A stretch of 64,000 bases of DNA from Christiangramia lutea. GTDB taxonomy: Bacteria; Bacteroidota; Bacteroidia; Flavobacteriales; Flavobacteriaceae. Below the pieces are notes generated by a model. It made no database searches. It was not told the origin of the DNA and worked only from the letters and a program-made list of their open reading frames with translations. The DNA lies in the NCBI RefSeq assembly GCF_022489035.1, contig NZ_JAKVTV010000001.1, positions 372,001 to 436,000 on the forward strand, in the 5' to 3' direction. Shown one piece after another: positions 34,925-42,629 of this stretch. Numbering within the stretch: position 1 is the first letter of the stretch; the number at the start of each line of letters is the position of its first letter. The translations under genes and the position numbers were made by a program.

Positions 34925-35902
34925 ATGTCGAAGGTTAAATATTATTACGATAGCGAGACCCTTTCCTACAAGAAGATCGAGCATAAGAAAGGCAGGCGTT
35001 TAGGCATTGTCCTGCTTAGTATCACCGGTTCATTTTTAGCCGGTTTTATACTTCTTATTGTATACCTGAACATCCCACAGATAGAAACTCCAAAAGAAAA
35101 AGCGCTAAAACGTGAATTACAGAACATGAAACTTCAATATGGTCTTCTTAACAAAAAGATGGACCAGATAGAAGATGTAATGGCCAATATCGAAGACCGG
35201 GATAATAATATCTACCGACTTTATTTTGAAGCCAATCCAATTCCTGAAGAACAAAGAACAGCTGGTTTTGGCGGAATAAACCGTTACCAGACCCTTGAGG
35301 GATTTGATAACAGCAAACTTATTAAGGAAACTTCCAAAAGAATGGATGTCCTCACCAAGCGTCTGGTAGTACAGTCCAAATCTTTAGACGAGATCGCTGA
35401 ACTAGCCAAGGAGAAAGGTGAATTGCTTTCAGCAATTCCTGCGATACAACCAGTAAACAATGAAGACCTTAGCAGGATCGCCTCAGGATACGGCTGGAGA
35501 ACCGACCCATTTACGAAAGTTAGGAAATTCCATTACGGGATGGACTTTACCGCACCTCGGGGAACACCGGTATACGCCACGGGAGATGGACGTGTTGTAA
35601 GAGCAGACAGCAGATCTACAGGTTATGGAAATCATATTAGGATAGATCACGGATACGGATATACCAGCTTATATGCTCATCTTTATAAGTATAATGTTAG
35701 AAGAGGACAAAGAGTAAAACGAGGAGATGTTATTGGTTTTGTGGGAAGTACAGGACGCTCTGAAGCACCTCACCTGCATTACGAGATCTTTAAAGATGAA
35801 AAAAGGATAAACCCTATTAATTTCTATTACGGCAATCTATCACCAGAAGAGTTTGGTGAAGTACTGGAAAAAGCCCAACGTGAAAATCAATCGCTGGATT
35901 AA
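34925..35902 (+). CDS. M23 family metallopeptidase, membrane-anchored
   Basis: 325 residues. A cytoplasmic N-terminus is followed by one transmembrane helix (GIVLLSITGSFLAGFILLIVY), a coiled coil (about 60-105), and a C-terminal LytM domain. The zinc ligands are in HYGMDFTAPRGTPVYATGDG (H-x3-D) and APHLHYEIF (HxH). The loop YTSLYAHLYKYNVRRGQRVK is also typical. Enzymes of this kind cut peptide cross-links of peptidoglycan during growth and division. The stop overlaps the start of the MerR-type gene (TAATG), so the two are translationally coupled. Confidence 0.94.
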   Translation: MSKVKYYYDSETLSYKKIEHKKGRRLGIVLLSITGSFLAGFILLIVYLNIPQIETPKEKALKRELQNMKLQYGLLNKKMDQIEDVMANIEDRDNNIYRLYFEANPIPEEQRTAGFGGINRYQTLEGFDNSKLIKETSKRMDVLTKRLVVQSKSLDEIAELAKEKGELLSAIPAIQPVNNEDLSRIASGYGWRTDPFTKVRKFHYGMDFTAPRGTPVYATGDGRVVRADSRSTGYGNHIRIDHGYGYTSLYAHLYKYNVRRGQRVKRGDVIGFVGSTGRSEAPHLHYEIFKDEKRINPINFYYGNLSPEEFGEVLEKAQRENQSLD

Positions 35903-36231
35903 TGCATATAGATCTTCCAGAAAAACGCTATTATGGTATTGGCGAAGTCGCCGAAGCATTTAAGGTAAATACCTCCCTGATTAGGTTCTGGGAAAAGGAG
36001 TTTGATGTAATCAAACCCAAAAAGAACGCGAAAGGAAACAGGAAATTTACCCCGGAGGATATAAAGAATCTGGAACTCATCTTTCACCTGGTAAAAGAAA
36101 GAGGTTTTACCCTGGAAGGAGCAAAAACCCATCTTAAAGAAGAAAGACATAAAACCCTCAGCAATTTCGAGATCATTCGAAAACTTGAGAGTGTAAAAGC
36201 AGAATTAATCAACCTAAAAAATCAGTTATAA
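35902..36231 (+). CDS. MerR family transcriptional regulator
   Basis: 109 residues. The winged helix-turn-helix is KRYYGIGEVAEAFKVNTSLI, RFWEKEFDVIKPKKNAKGNR and KFTPEDIKNLELI, ending in a dimerisation helix. There is no ligand-binding C-terminal domain and no metal-binding cysteine, so what it senses, if anything, is unknown. Short MerR proteins of this type are common next to M23 peptidase genes in Bacteroidota. It lies in the run M23, MerR, LemA, TPM, TPM with overlaps or gaps of one to four bases up to LemA and the first TPM. Confidence 0.9.
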   Translation: MHIDLPEKRYYGIGEVAEAFKVNTSLIRFWEKEFDVIKPKKNAKGNRKFTPEDIKNLELIFHLVKERGFTLEGAKTHLKEERHKTLSNFEIIRKLESVKAELINLKNQL

Positions 36232-36232
36232 C

Positions 36233-36829
36233 ATGAAAAAGTGGCTCATCCCGTTAATTATTATCGTTATTGGTATCATCGTGATCTGGAGATTCACTGC
36301 AGGATTTAATAACACGGCCGTAGCGAAGGAAGAAAATGCTAAGTTAGCCTGGTCTAATGTTGAAAGTTCCTATCAGCGAAGAAACGACCTTATTGGAAAT
36401 CTTGTTAAAACCGTTGAAGGTGCGGCAGATTTCGAAAGAGGGACCTTAACCGAAGTAATAGAGGCAAGAGCCAAAGCTACTTCTGTAACTGTAGATGCAG
36501 ATAATTTAAGTGCATCTCAAATTCAGCAATACCAGGAAGCACAACAGGGAGTAACTTCTGCCCTATCCCGTTTATTGGTTACGGTAGAACGATATCCAGA
36601 TTTGAAAGCTAACCAGAACTTTCTTCAGTTACAATCTCAACTGGAAGGGACTGAAAACCGAATAAATGTCGCAAGAGACCGCTTCAATGAAGCAGTAACA
36701 GACTATAACACTTATATAAGAGTCTTTCCGAATAACCTTTTTGCCGGCCTTTTCGGTTTTGAAAGAATGGAACGCTTCCAGGCAGATGCTGGAGCTGAAA
36801 ATGCCCCTGAAGTAGAATTCGACTTTTAA
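36233..36829 (+). CDS. lemA: LemA family protein
   Basis: 198 residues. An N-terminal transmembrane helix (WLIPLIIIVIGIIVIWRF) precedes a helical bundle with the typical motifs EENAKLAWSNVESSYQRRND, LIGNLVKTVEG, LQSQLEGTENRINVARDRFN and VRVFPNNLFAGLFGF-like YIRVFPNNLFAGLFGFERME. The role of LemA is not settled; it is usually linked to the TPM-domain proteins encoded next to it, as here. Membrane location with the bundle on the outside is expected. Confidence 0.94.
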   Translation: MKKWLIPLIIIVIGIIVIWRFTAGFNNTAVAKEENAKLAWSNVESSYQRRNDLIGNLVKTVEGAADFERGTLTEVIEARAKATSVTVDADNLSASQIQQYQEAQQGVTSALSRLLVTVERYPDLKANQNFLQLQSQLEGTENRINVARDRFNEAVTDYNTYIRVFPNNLFAGLFGFERMERFQADAGAENAPEVEFDF

Positions 36830-36832
36830 AAT

Positions 36833-37276
36833 ATGAGTAGAAAAAGTGAAGCTTTCCTAAGCAAGAAAGAAGAGGAAGAGGTAGTTGAAGCTATTCGACA
36901 AGCCGAAAGGACTACCAGTGGTGAAATCAGGGTTCATTTGGAGCCAAGTACAGGTGAAGAAGATATTTTTGAAAGGGCCATGCATGTTTTTCATGCCCTC
37001 AAGATGGATAACACCAAGGATGAAAATGGTGTGCTTATCTATGTGGCTGTAGAAGATCATAATTTCGTTATCTATGGAGATAAAGGGATTAATGATGTTG
37101 TCGCCGATGATTTCTGGGAAAGCACGAAAGACCTGATTGTATCCCATTTCAAAAAAGGGCATTTTAAGGATGGACTTGTGGAAGGGATCCTTAAGGCCGG
37201 TGAACAATTACAGAAGTATTTTCCATGGGATGAAGATGATCCTAATCAATTATCAGATCAAATTTCAAAAGCCTAA
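36833..37276 (+). CDS. TPM domain protein, soluble form
   Basis: 147 residues, no signal peptide. The TPM domain starts VVEAIRQAERTTSGEIRVHL and continues with RAMHVFHALKMDNTKDENGV, LIYVAVEDHNFVIYGDKGIN and HFKKGHFKDGLVEGILKAGE. The domain has been linked to thylakoid repair and acid-phosphatase-like activity in plants; a role here is unknown. It lies between lemA and a second, membrane-bound TPM gene whose start overlaps its 3' end. Confidence 0.88.
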   Translation: MSRKSEAFLSKKEEEEVVEAIRQAERTTSGEIRVHLEPSTGEEDIFERAMHVFHALKMDNTKDENGVLIYVAVEDHNFVIYGDKGINDVVADDFWESTKDLIVSHFKKGHFKDGLVEGILKAGEQLQKYFPWDEDDPNQLSDQISKA

Positions 37277-38057
37277 GCTTATCAAACGATTTATACTATT
37301 ACTGATACTTTTAACGGGATTCACCGCATTAGCTCAGCGCGATATCCCACCAAGACCTTCAGAACAAACAAGCGTTTATGATGAGGCAGATATGCTTTCA
37401 TCTTCAGATGAGACCAGGCTGGAACAAAAACTTATCAATTATGCAGACACCACTTCTACCCAGATAGTGTTGGTCATCATTCCCTCTCTTGAAGGCGAAT
37501 ACGAAGGTACTTATGCGGCTCACTGGGCACACGAGTGGGGAATTGGGCAAAGTGATAAAGACAACGGCCTATTAGTCCTTGTGGCACAGAAAGAGCGTAA
37601 GATCTGGATCACTACAGGTTATGGGCTGGAAGAATACCTTACCGATGCCAAGACCAAAGAAATAATAGAATTGATCATTCTTCCGGAATTCAGGAGCGGT
37701 AATATTTATGCCGGTCTGGATAAAGGCACCAATGCGATCTTCCAGGTCTTAAACGGAACTTTTGAGGGAGCGCCTGGTGGAGGGCAACCGGTACAAGGAA
37801 TACCCTTAAAAGGGATCATCATCTTTTTTATTTTCTTGGTTATTCTAATATCGATGTTCAATAAGCGCGGTGGAGGAAGAAATGGCGGAAGAAGATCTGG
37901 CAGAAGTGTGCTATGGGACGCGATTATCTTAAGCTCACTTGGGCGCGGGAGTTTTGGCGGCGGAAGTTCCGGAGGAGGCTTTGGTGGCGGTGGAGGCTTT
38001 GGAGGAGGCTTCGGCGGCGGAGGCTTTGGCGGTGGAGGTGCCGGAGGAAGCTGGTAG
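37236..38057 (+). CDS. TPM domain protein with signal peptide, TM helix and Gly-rich tail (YgcG type)
   Basis: About 273 residues from ATG 37236 (or 275 from ATG 37230); the start lies inside the preceding gene, and longer readings would add nonsense before the signal. A signal peptide (FILLLILLTGFTALAQ) is followed by the TPM domain (TSVYDEADMLSSSDETRLEQ, GLLVLVAQKERKIWITTGYG, LEEYLTDAKTKEIIE), a transmembrane helix (GIIIFFIFLVILISMF), an Arg/Gly linker and a tail almost wholly of Gly, Phe and Ser ending in GGSW. The tail is typical of YgcG-type proteins. It should stay in the inner membrane with the domain outside. Confidence 0.88.
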   Translation: MILINYQIKFQKPKLIKRFILLLILLTGFTALAQRDIPPRPSEQTSVYDEADMLSSSDETRLEQKLINYADTTSTQIVLVIIPSLEGEYEGTYAAHWAHEWGIGQSDKDNGLLVLVAQKERKIWITTGYGLEEYLTDAKTKEIIELIILPEFRSGNIYAGLDKGTNAIFQVLNGTFEGAPGGGQPVQGIPLKGIIIFFIFLVILISMFNKRGGGRNGGRRSGRSVLWDAIILSSLGRGSFGGGSSGGGFGGGGGFGGGFGGGGFGGGGAGGSW

Positions 38058-38087
38058 CCCCTTAATTCGAATTTTATTCTTACCGTA

Positions 38088-38660
38088 ATGTACGAACAGT
38101 TCTTTGCTGACGAGCAATTTAATAACCGAGATTTTTCAAAAGATGAATTTGAAACTGCCGACTATGAGAATTGCAGTTTTATTAATTGTAATTTTTCAGG
38201 TTGTGATCTTAGCGGTTCAAGGTTTACCGAGTGTGACTTTGACGAATGTGACTTAAGCAATTCTAAATTGCAAAAAACGGCTTTACAGGATTGTCATTTC
38301 TCAAACTGTAAATTGATAGGTCTTAATTTTGATCACTGTGAGTGCTTTGGTTTTTCCATTTCCGCTGAAGATTCTGTTTTCGATCATTCTATTTTCTACA
38401 ATATCAATCTCAGCGGGACAAGAATTGTTAATTCAAGGTTCAGAAATACAGATCTGAGCGCTTGTGACCTCAGCAACTCAGATCTTAGTGGCTGCGATTT
38501 TCAGGATTCAATTTTTGAAAAGACAAACCTCGAGAAGGCTAATTTAAAGGATGCCAAACATTATAATATAGATCCTGAAAACAATAAAATTAGCGGAGCA
38601 AGATTTTCCATACCTGAAGTCACCGGTTTATTATATAAATACAAACTGAGAATAGATTGA
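38088..38660 (+). CDS. Pentapeptide repeat protein, Qnr/McbG-like
   Basis: 190 residues made almost entirely of A(D/N)LxX-type pentapeptides, for example NFSGCDLSGSRFTECDFDE and LSACDLSNSDLSGCDFQD, rich in Cys at the central or flanking positions. A break near the middle (SAEDSVFDHS) and a non-repeat C-terminus (PEVTGLLYKYKLRID) match the architecture of chromosomal Qnr-like proteins, which mimic DNA and protect gyrase. Length is slightly below Qnr (about 215). Whether it binds gyrase cannot be told. It follows the TPM gene by 30 nt and ends at a strong shared terminator. Confidence 0.88.
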   Translation: MYEQFFADEQFNNRDFSKDEFETADYENCSFINCNFSGCDLSGSRFTECDFDECDLSNSKLQKTALQDCHFSNCKLIGLNFDHCECFGFSISAEDSVFDHSIFYNINLSGTRIVNSRFRNTDLSACDLSNSDLSGCDFQDSIFEKTNLEKANLKDAKHYNIDPENNKISGARFSIPEVTGLLYKYKLRID

Positions 38661-38678
38661 GGCCATTATAAAAAGAAA

Positions 38679-38706
38679 AACGCCATCGAAAAGATGGCGT
38701 TTTTTA
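38679..38706. terminator. Bidirectional terminator between the pentapeptide gene and clpX
   Basis: AACGCCATC (38679-38687) pairs with GATGGCGTT (38693-38701), with T6 on the plus side and A-run (T on minus) on the other. It serves both convergent genes. Confidence 0.9.
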
Positions 38707-38727
38707 TTACGTATAAATTGAAATAGT

Positions 38728-39960
38728 TTAAGAAACCGCTTTCAATTTACTCATTGTAGATTTGTTCAGTTTATCATCTGCATATTCGCGGGTTACCGTA
38801 AAATAACCTTCTTCGCTTTCTGGAAGTTCGAACATAGCATCGGTCAAAATAGCCTCACACAGAGATCTAAGTCCACGCGCTCCCAGTTTATACTCTACCG
38901 CTTTATCAACAATATAGTCAAGCGCATCATCGGTAATATCGAATTCGATATCATCCATTTCAAACAGCTTTTTATACTGTTTTATGATCGCGTTCTTAGG
39001 TTCTGTAAGAATTGCTCTAAGAGTTTTTCTATCCAACGGATTCATAAACGTTAGAGCCGGAAGTCGACCAATAATTTCTGGGATCAATCCAAATTCCTTT
39101 AGATCCTTCGGAATGATATATTTCAGAAGATTGGTGCGCTCTATAGCATCTTCACTCTTTGAAGCGCTAAATCCAACCGCCTGCATATTCAGCCTTTTAC
39201 TAATGATCCTTTCTATACCATCAAAAGCTCCACCAGCAATGAAAAGGATATTCTCGGTATTTACCTCGATAAACTTCTGGTCTGGGTGCTTTCGGCCTCC
39301 TTTTGGCGGAACGTTTACTGTAGTTCCCTCCAGTAACTTCAATAATGCCTGCTGAACACCTTCACCAGACACATCTCGAGTGATTGAAGGATTATCGCTC
39401 TTTCTGGCGATCTTGTCGATCTCATCAATAAATACGATCCCTCTTTGAGCTTTCTCAGTATTATAATCGGCTGCCTGAAGTAACCTGGTTAGTATTCCTT
39501 CGACGTCCTCACCAACATAGCCTGCTTCGGTTAAAACCGTTGCATCAACGATAGCTAGTGGCACATTCAGCATTTTTGCGATCGTTCTGGCCATCAGGGT
39601 TTTCCCTGTCCCGGTCTCCCCCACCATTACGATATTACTTTTCTGGATCTCTACATCATCATCACTTTCTGGCTGCAATAATCTCTTATAGTGATTATAT
39701 ACTGCCACAGACATCACCTTTTTAGTCTCTTCCTGACCAATAATATATTCATCCAAAAATGATTTGATCGATTTGGGTTTGCTCAACATAAGGTCTGAAG
39801 AAAGCTCTCTGGCTTCTCCCTGCTTAGACTCCTCTACTACGATCCCGTGTGCCTGTTCGATACAACGGTCACATATATGAGCATCTAAACCAGCGATCAA
39901 TAAATTGGTCTCAGGTTTTTTCCTACCACAAAAGGAACATTCTAAATCTTCTTTCGCCAT
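38728..39960 (-). CDS. clpX: ATP-dependent Clp protease ATP-binding subunit ClpX
   Basis: 410 residues. The N-terminal zinc-binding domain has CSFCG and CDRC. The AAA+ core has Walker A GETGTGKT, the pore-loop region [10 protein letters not shown], Walker [10 protein letters not shown], and the sensor motif GARGLRSL. The ClpP-binding IGF-type loop reads VGFSASK. ClpX unfolds tagged substrates and feeds them to ClpP. It is the last gene of the unit tig, clpP, clpX, 45 nt after clpP, the gene order found widely in bacteria. Confidence 0.98.
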   Translation of the reverse strand: MAKEDLECSFCGRKKPETNLLIAGLDAHICDRCIEQAHGIVVEESKQGEARELSSDLMLSKPKSIKSFLDEYIIGQEETKKVMSVAVYNHYKRLLQPESDDDVEIQKSNIVMVGETGTGKTLMARTIAKMLNVPLAIVDATVLTEAGYVGEDVEGILTRLLQAADYNTEKAQRGIVFIDEIDKIARKSDNPSITRDVSGEGVQQALLKLLEGTTVNVPPKGGRKHPDQKFIEVNTENILFIAGGAFDGIERIISKRLNMQAVGFSASKSEDAIERTNLLKYIIPKDLKEFGLIPEIIGRLPALTFMNPLDRKTLRAILTEPKNAIIKQYKKLFEMDDIEFDITDDALDYIVDKAVEYKLGARGLRSLCEAILTDAMFELPESEEGYFTVTREYADDKLNKSTMSKLKAVS

Positions 39961-40005
39961 TCTTTAAATTTTCGGTAATTACTATTTCGGGTAGTTAATT
40001 ACTAT

Positions 40006-40683
40006 TTAATCTTCTCTTTTCAATACTTCATCGATCATACCATACTCCTTAGCTTTTTCAGCCTTCATCCAGTAATCACGATCACTGTCTTCATGTACTT
40101 TGTCGTAAGTCTGGCCTGAATGTTTCGCAATGATCTTATAAAGTTCCTCCTTTAAGGTAATGATCTCTCTGGCAGTGATCTCTATATCACTGGCCTGTCC
40201 CTGTGCACCACCCATTGGCTGGTGAATCATTACTCTACAATGCGGAAGACCACTTCTTTTTCCGGCCTGTCCTGCACATAATAGTACTGCCCCCATAGAA
40301 GCTGCCATCCCAGTACAGATCGTAGCCACATCTGGCTTTATGAACTGCATGGTGTCATAAATACCAAGACCGGCATAAACACTTCCACCCGGAGAATTGA
40401 TATAAATCTGTATATCTTTTGAAGCATCTGTACTTTCCAGGAATAAAAGCTGAGCCTGCACAATATTCGCAACCTGCTCATTGATCCCTGTACCCAAAAA
40501 GATGATCCTGTCCATCATCAATCTTGAAAATACATCCATTGCCACAGCATTCATCTGGCGTTCTTCAATGATATTCGGGGTCATGCCCTGCGGCATCATA
40601 CTACTAATAATCTTATTATAATAGTTGCTGTTTATGTTATGATCTGAAACAGCATACTTTTGAAATTCTTTTCCGTAATCCAT
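40006..40683 (-). CDS. clpP: ATP-dependent Clp protease proteolytic subunit ClpP
   Basis: 225 residues from ATG 40683 (MDYGKEFQKYAV); the longer reading to 40734 runs into the terminator hairpin and is rejected. The catalytic triad is present: Ser in TGMAASMGAVLL, His in RVMIHQPMGGAQGQASDIEI, and Asp in DSDRDYWMKA. The N-terminal 40 residues precede the usual ClpP start and may be a propeptide that is cut off. It forms the tetradecameric chamber used by ClpX, encoded next to it. Confidence 0.97.
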   Translation of the reverse strand: MDYGKEFQKYAVSDHNINSNYYNKIISSMMPQGMTPNIIEERQMNAVAMDVFSRLMMDRIIFLGTGINEQVANIVQAQLLFLESTDASKDIQIYINSPGGSVYAGLGIYDTMQFIKPDVATICTGMAASMGAVLLCAGQAGKRSGLPHCRVMIHQPMGGAQGQASDIEITAREIITLKEELYKIIAKHSGQTYDKVHEDSDRDYWMKAEKAKEYGMIDEVLKRED

Positions 40684-40734
40684 CAATTTTTTTCGTTGTT
40701 TTCTAATCTTAATTAAAATTCCGGTCAAAACCAA

Positions 40735-40768
40735 AAAAGGCGTTACTCGATTGAGATAACGCCTTAAA
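40735..40768 (-). terminator. Terminator between tig and clpP
   Basis: AAGGCGTTA pairs with TAACGCCTT (inner CTC/GAG extends it) and is followed on the minus strand by T6. It lies 27 nt after the tig stop, so clpPX expression needs read-through or its own promoter. Confidence 0.85.
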
Positions 40769-40794
40769 GATAGGTAATATATCGTAAAAAAGGC

Positions 40795-42117
40795 TTACTT
40801 ATAAATCGCTTTCACAAATTCTTCGTAAGTCACTTCTTTTTCGTCAAACTTCATTTTTTCTTTGTAGAACTCAAGAAGTTTCTCGTTCATTAACTGCTCT
40901 GAAAGTCTTTTTACTTCGTCCTGGTTTGAAAGAATTCTTGCAGCGATGTCATCAAGTTCCTTTTGAGAAGGATCCATTTGGCCAAATTGTGCCATTTGCT
41001 GCTTGATCTTTTCTGAAGCAAAAGCCTTAAGATCGTTAAAGTCTACATTAAGGTTATTATCATTTACAACCTTGCCTTCGATTAACTGATAACGAAGTCC
41101 TTTTTCGCTCTTTTCATACTCTTCAGCAGCTTCTTCTTCAGATAAAGGTTTTTCACCAACTGTCTGGATCCACTTCTGAAGAAACTCCTTAGGAAGTTCA
41201 AAATCTGTAGTTTCAATAAGCGCTTCAGTGATATCGTTCATCAATTGCTGGTCGCTTTGCTGCTCGAATTGCTTCGCCGCATCTTCCTTGATCTTTTCTT
41301 TAAGCTCAGTAACTGTTTTTACGTTATCCTTTCCGAATAGTTTATCAAACAATTCCTGGTCAAGATCTGCAAGTTCTCTTTCATTAATCTCAGAAATAGT
41401 GAACTCAACTTCAATATCAAGATCATGAGCTTTATCATGCTCAATTCCTAAATGATTGATCAAAGCGTGATCATCTTCGAAAAGACTCTTTGTTTTCAAA
41501 GAAATGGTATCACCCACTTTTGCACCAACAAATTTATTCAGGTTACGTTTTCCTTTGATATTCTCTAACTCAATAGTGGTCTCTTTCTCGATACCCTCTT
41601 CTTCATTTTTAAAAGTACCAGCTACAGTATCTCCTTCTTCAACCACATCTTTGGTTTTCAGCTTTCCGTATTGCTTCTGGATACTTTCAATCTGATCGTT
41701 CACCATTTTCTCATCGGCAACGATATTGTATTTTGTAACAGGTTTTTTAAGATCAAGATCTACATCAAATTCAGGAGCCAGTCCTAATTCGAATTCGAAG
41801 CTATAGTTATCTTTTTCCCAGTCAAAATTCTCTTGCTCTTTAGGAAGAGGATTTCCTAGAACATCCAGTTTCTCTTCTGTAAGATATTTGTTAAGGCTTT
41901 CCTGAAGCAATTTATTCACCTCATCTACCAATACAGCCTGGCCGTATTGTTTCTTAACCATCCCCATAGGCACGTGACCTTTTCTGAAACCGGGAATATT
42001 GGCATTCTTACGGTAATCTTTTAAAATTTTATCTACTTTACCGGCATAATCTTCTTTAGCGATATCAACTTTCACTACCGCGTTTAATTCATCAATATTC
42101 TCTCTGGTAATATTCAT
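40795..42117 (-). CDS. tig: Trigger factor
   Basis: 440 residues. The N-terminal ribosome-binding domain has NIPGFRKGHVPMGMVKKQYG (the GFRxGx-P signature). The PPIase-like part (about 150-250) is EEGDTVAGTFKNEEEGIEKE and onwards, degenerate as in other Bacteroidota. The C-terminal chaperone arms follow (ELPKEFLQKWIQTVGEKPLS). It holds nascent chains at the ribosome exit. It has an exact consensus promoter and a terminator between it and clpP. Confidence 0.95.
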   Translation of the reverse strand: MNITRENIDELNAVVKVDIAKEDYAGKVDKILKDYRKNANIPGFRKGHVPMGMVKKQYGQAVLVDEVNKLLQESLNKYLTEEKLDVLGNPLPKEQENFDWEKDNYSFEFELGLAPEFDVDLDLKKPVTKYNIVADEKMVNDQIESIQKQYGKLKTKDVVEEGDTVAGTFKNEEEGIEKETTIELENIKGKRNLNKFVGAKVGDTISLKTKSLFEDDHALINHLGIEHDKAHDLDIEVEFTISEINERELADLDQELFDKLFGKDNVKTVTELKEKIKEDAAKQFEQQSDQQLMNDITEALIETTDFELPKEFLQKWIQTVGEKPLSEEEAAEEYEKSEKGLRYQLIEGKVVNDNNLNVDFNDLKAFASEKIKQQMAQFGQMDPSQKELDDIAARILSNQDEVKRLSEQLMNEKLLEFYKEKMKFDEKEVTYEEFVKAIYK

Positions 42118-42143
42118 TTTGATCTGTTATAAAAATTGGAGTG

Positions 42144-42174
42144 CAAAATTACGTTTTTTCTTAAAGTCTGCAAA
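42144..42174 (-). promoter_or_regulatory. Promoter of tig
   Basis: Minus strand TTTG (42174-42171), 19-nt spacer, TAATTTTG (42151-42144). Both boxes match the Bacteroidota consensus; the predicted leader is about 20 nt. Confidence 0.75.
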
Positions 42175-42201
42175 GTTTCAAACTATTGAAATTCAGACTA
42201 T

Positions 42202-42543
42202 CTAATCTGTTTTTAAAATTGAAAAAAGCAAAGATTGCACCAAAGATAGTAACAGACTAAAAATTATGGCTATAAACCAGCCATCTACATCGAAACCTCC
42301 TACAAATCCGTCAGCCATAAAAATGATTATCGCGTTTATCACCAAAAGGAATAAGCCTAAAGTAAGTATGGTTACAGGTAGTGTAAAAAGTATCAATAAC
42401 GGCTTCACAATAAAATTCAATAAGGCAAGTACCAGAGCAACGATGATCGCGGTCCAGTAACTATCAACGCTTACTCCCGGAAGTATCTTTGCCAGTATTA
42501 CAACGGCCAGAGCCGTTAGTAATAATCGAAGTATAAAATTCAT
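42202..42543 (-). CDS. Phage-holin-family IV type membrane protein (PF04020-like)
   Basis: 113 residues with four hydrophobic helices (LLLTALAVVILAKILPGV, IIVALVLALLNFIVKPLLIL, LGLFLLVINAIIIFMADGFV, WFIAIIFSLLLSLVQSLLF). The motif NFIVKPLLILFTLPVTILTL is characteristic of the family once named mycobacterial 4-TMS phage holin. In spite of the name these are ordinary chromosomal membrane proteins of unknown function, and no phage genes are near. It stands alone between tig and the SGNH lipoprotein gene. Confidence 0.9.
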   Translation of the reverse strand: MNFILRLLLTALAVVILAKILPGVSVDSYWTAIIVALVLALLNFIVKPLLILFTLPVTILTLGLFLLVINAIIIFMADGFVGGFDVDGWFIAIIFSLLLSLVQSLLFSILKTD

Positions 42544-42576
42544 AATTTAAAAGGTTGGTTAATTAGTAAAGTTGCA

Positions 42577-42605
42577 AAAAAAAGGCCGGGAAAGTCCCGA
42601 CCTTT
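42577..42605 (-). terminator. Terminator of the FadL-SGNH unit
   Basis: Minus strand: AAAGG-CGGG arms pair with CCCG-CCTTT with one mismatch, then T7. It begins 25 nt after the stop at 42630. Confidence 0.8.
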
Positions 42606-42629
42606 ATAAATTTTATGGCAAATTTAATA

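Noticed and set aside
37940-38055. Short repeats that look like a repeat array
   Set aside because: They are GGC/GGA/TTT codon repeats that encode the Gly/Phe-rich tail of the TPM protein, not CRISPR spacers and repeats.
40684-40734. N-terminal extension of clpP
   Set aside because: The extension runs into the tig terminator region and the ATG at 40683 gives the family-typical start.
42202-42543. Prophage signal from the holin-like protein
   Set aside because: The family name is historical. No other phage gene is nearby and the protein is a common chromosomal four-helix membrane protein.
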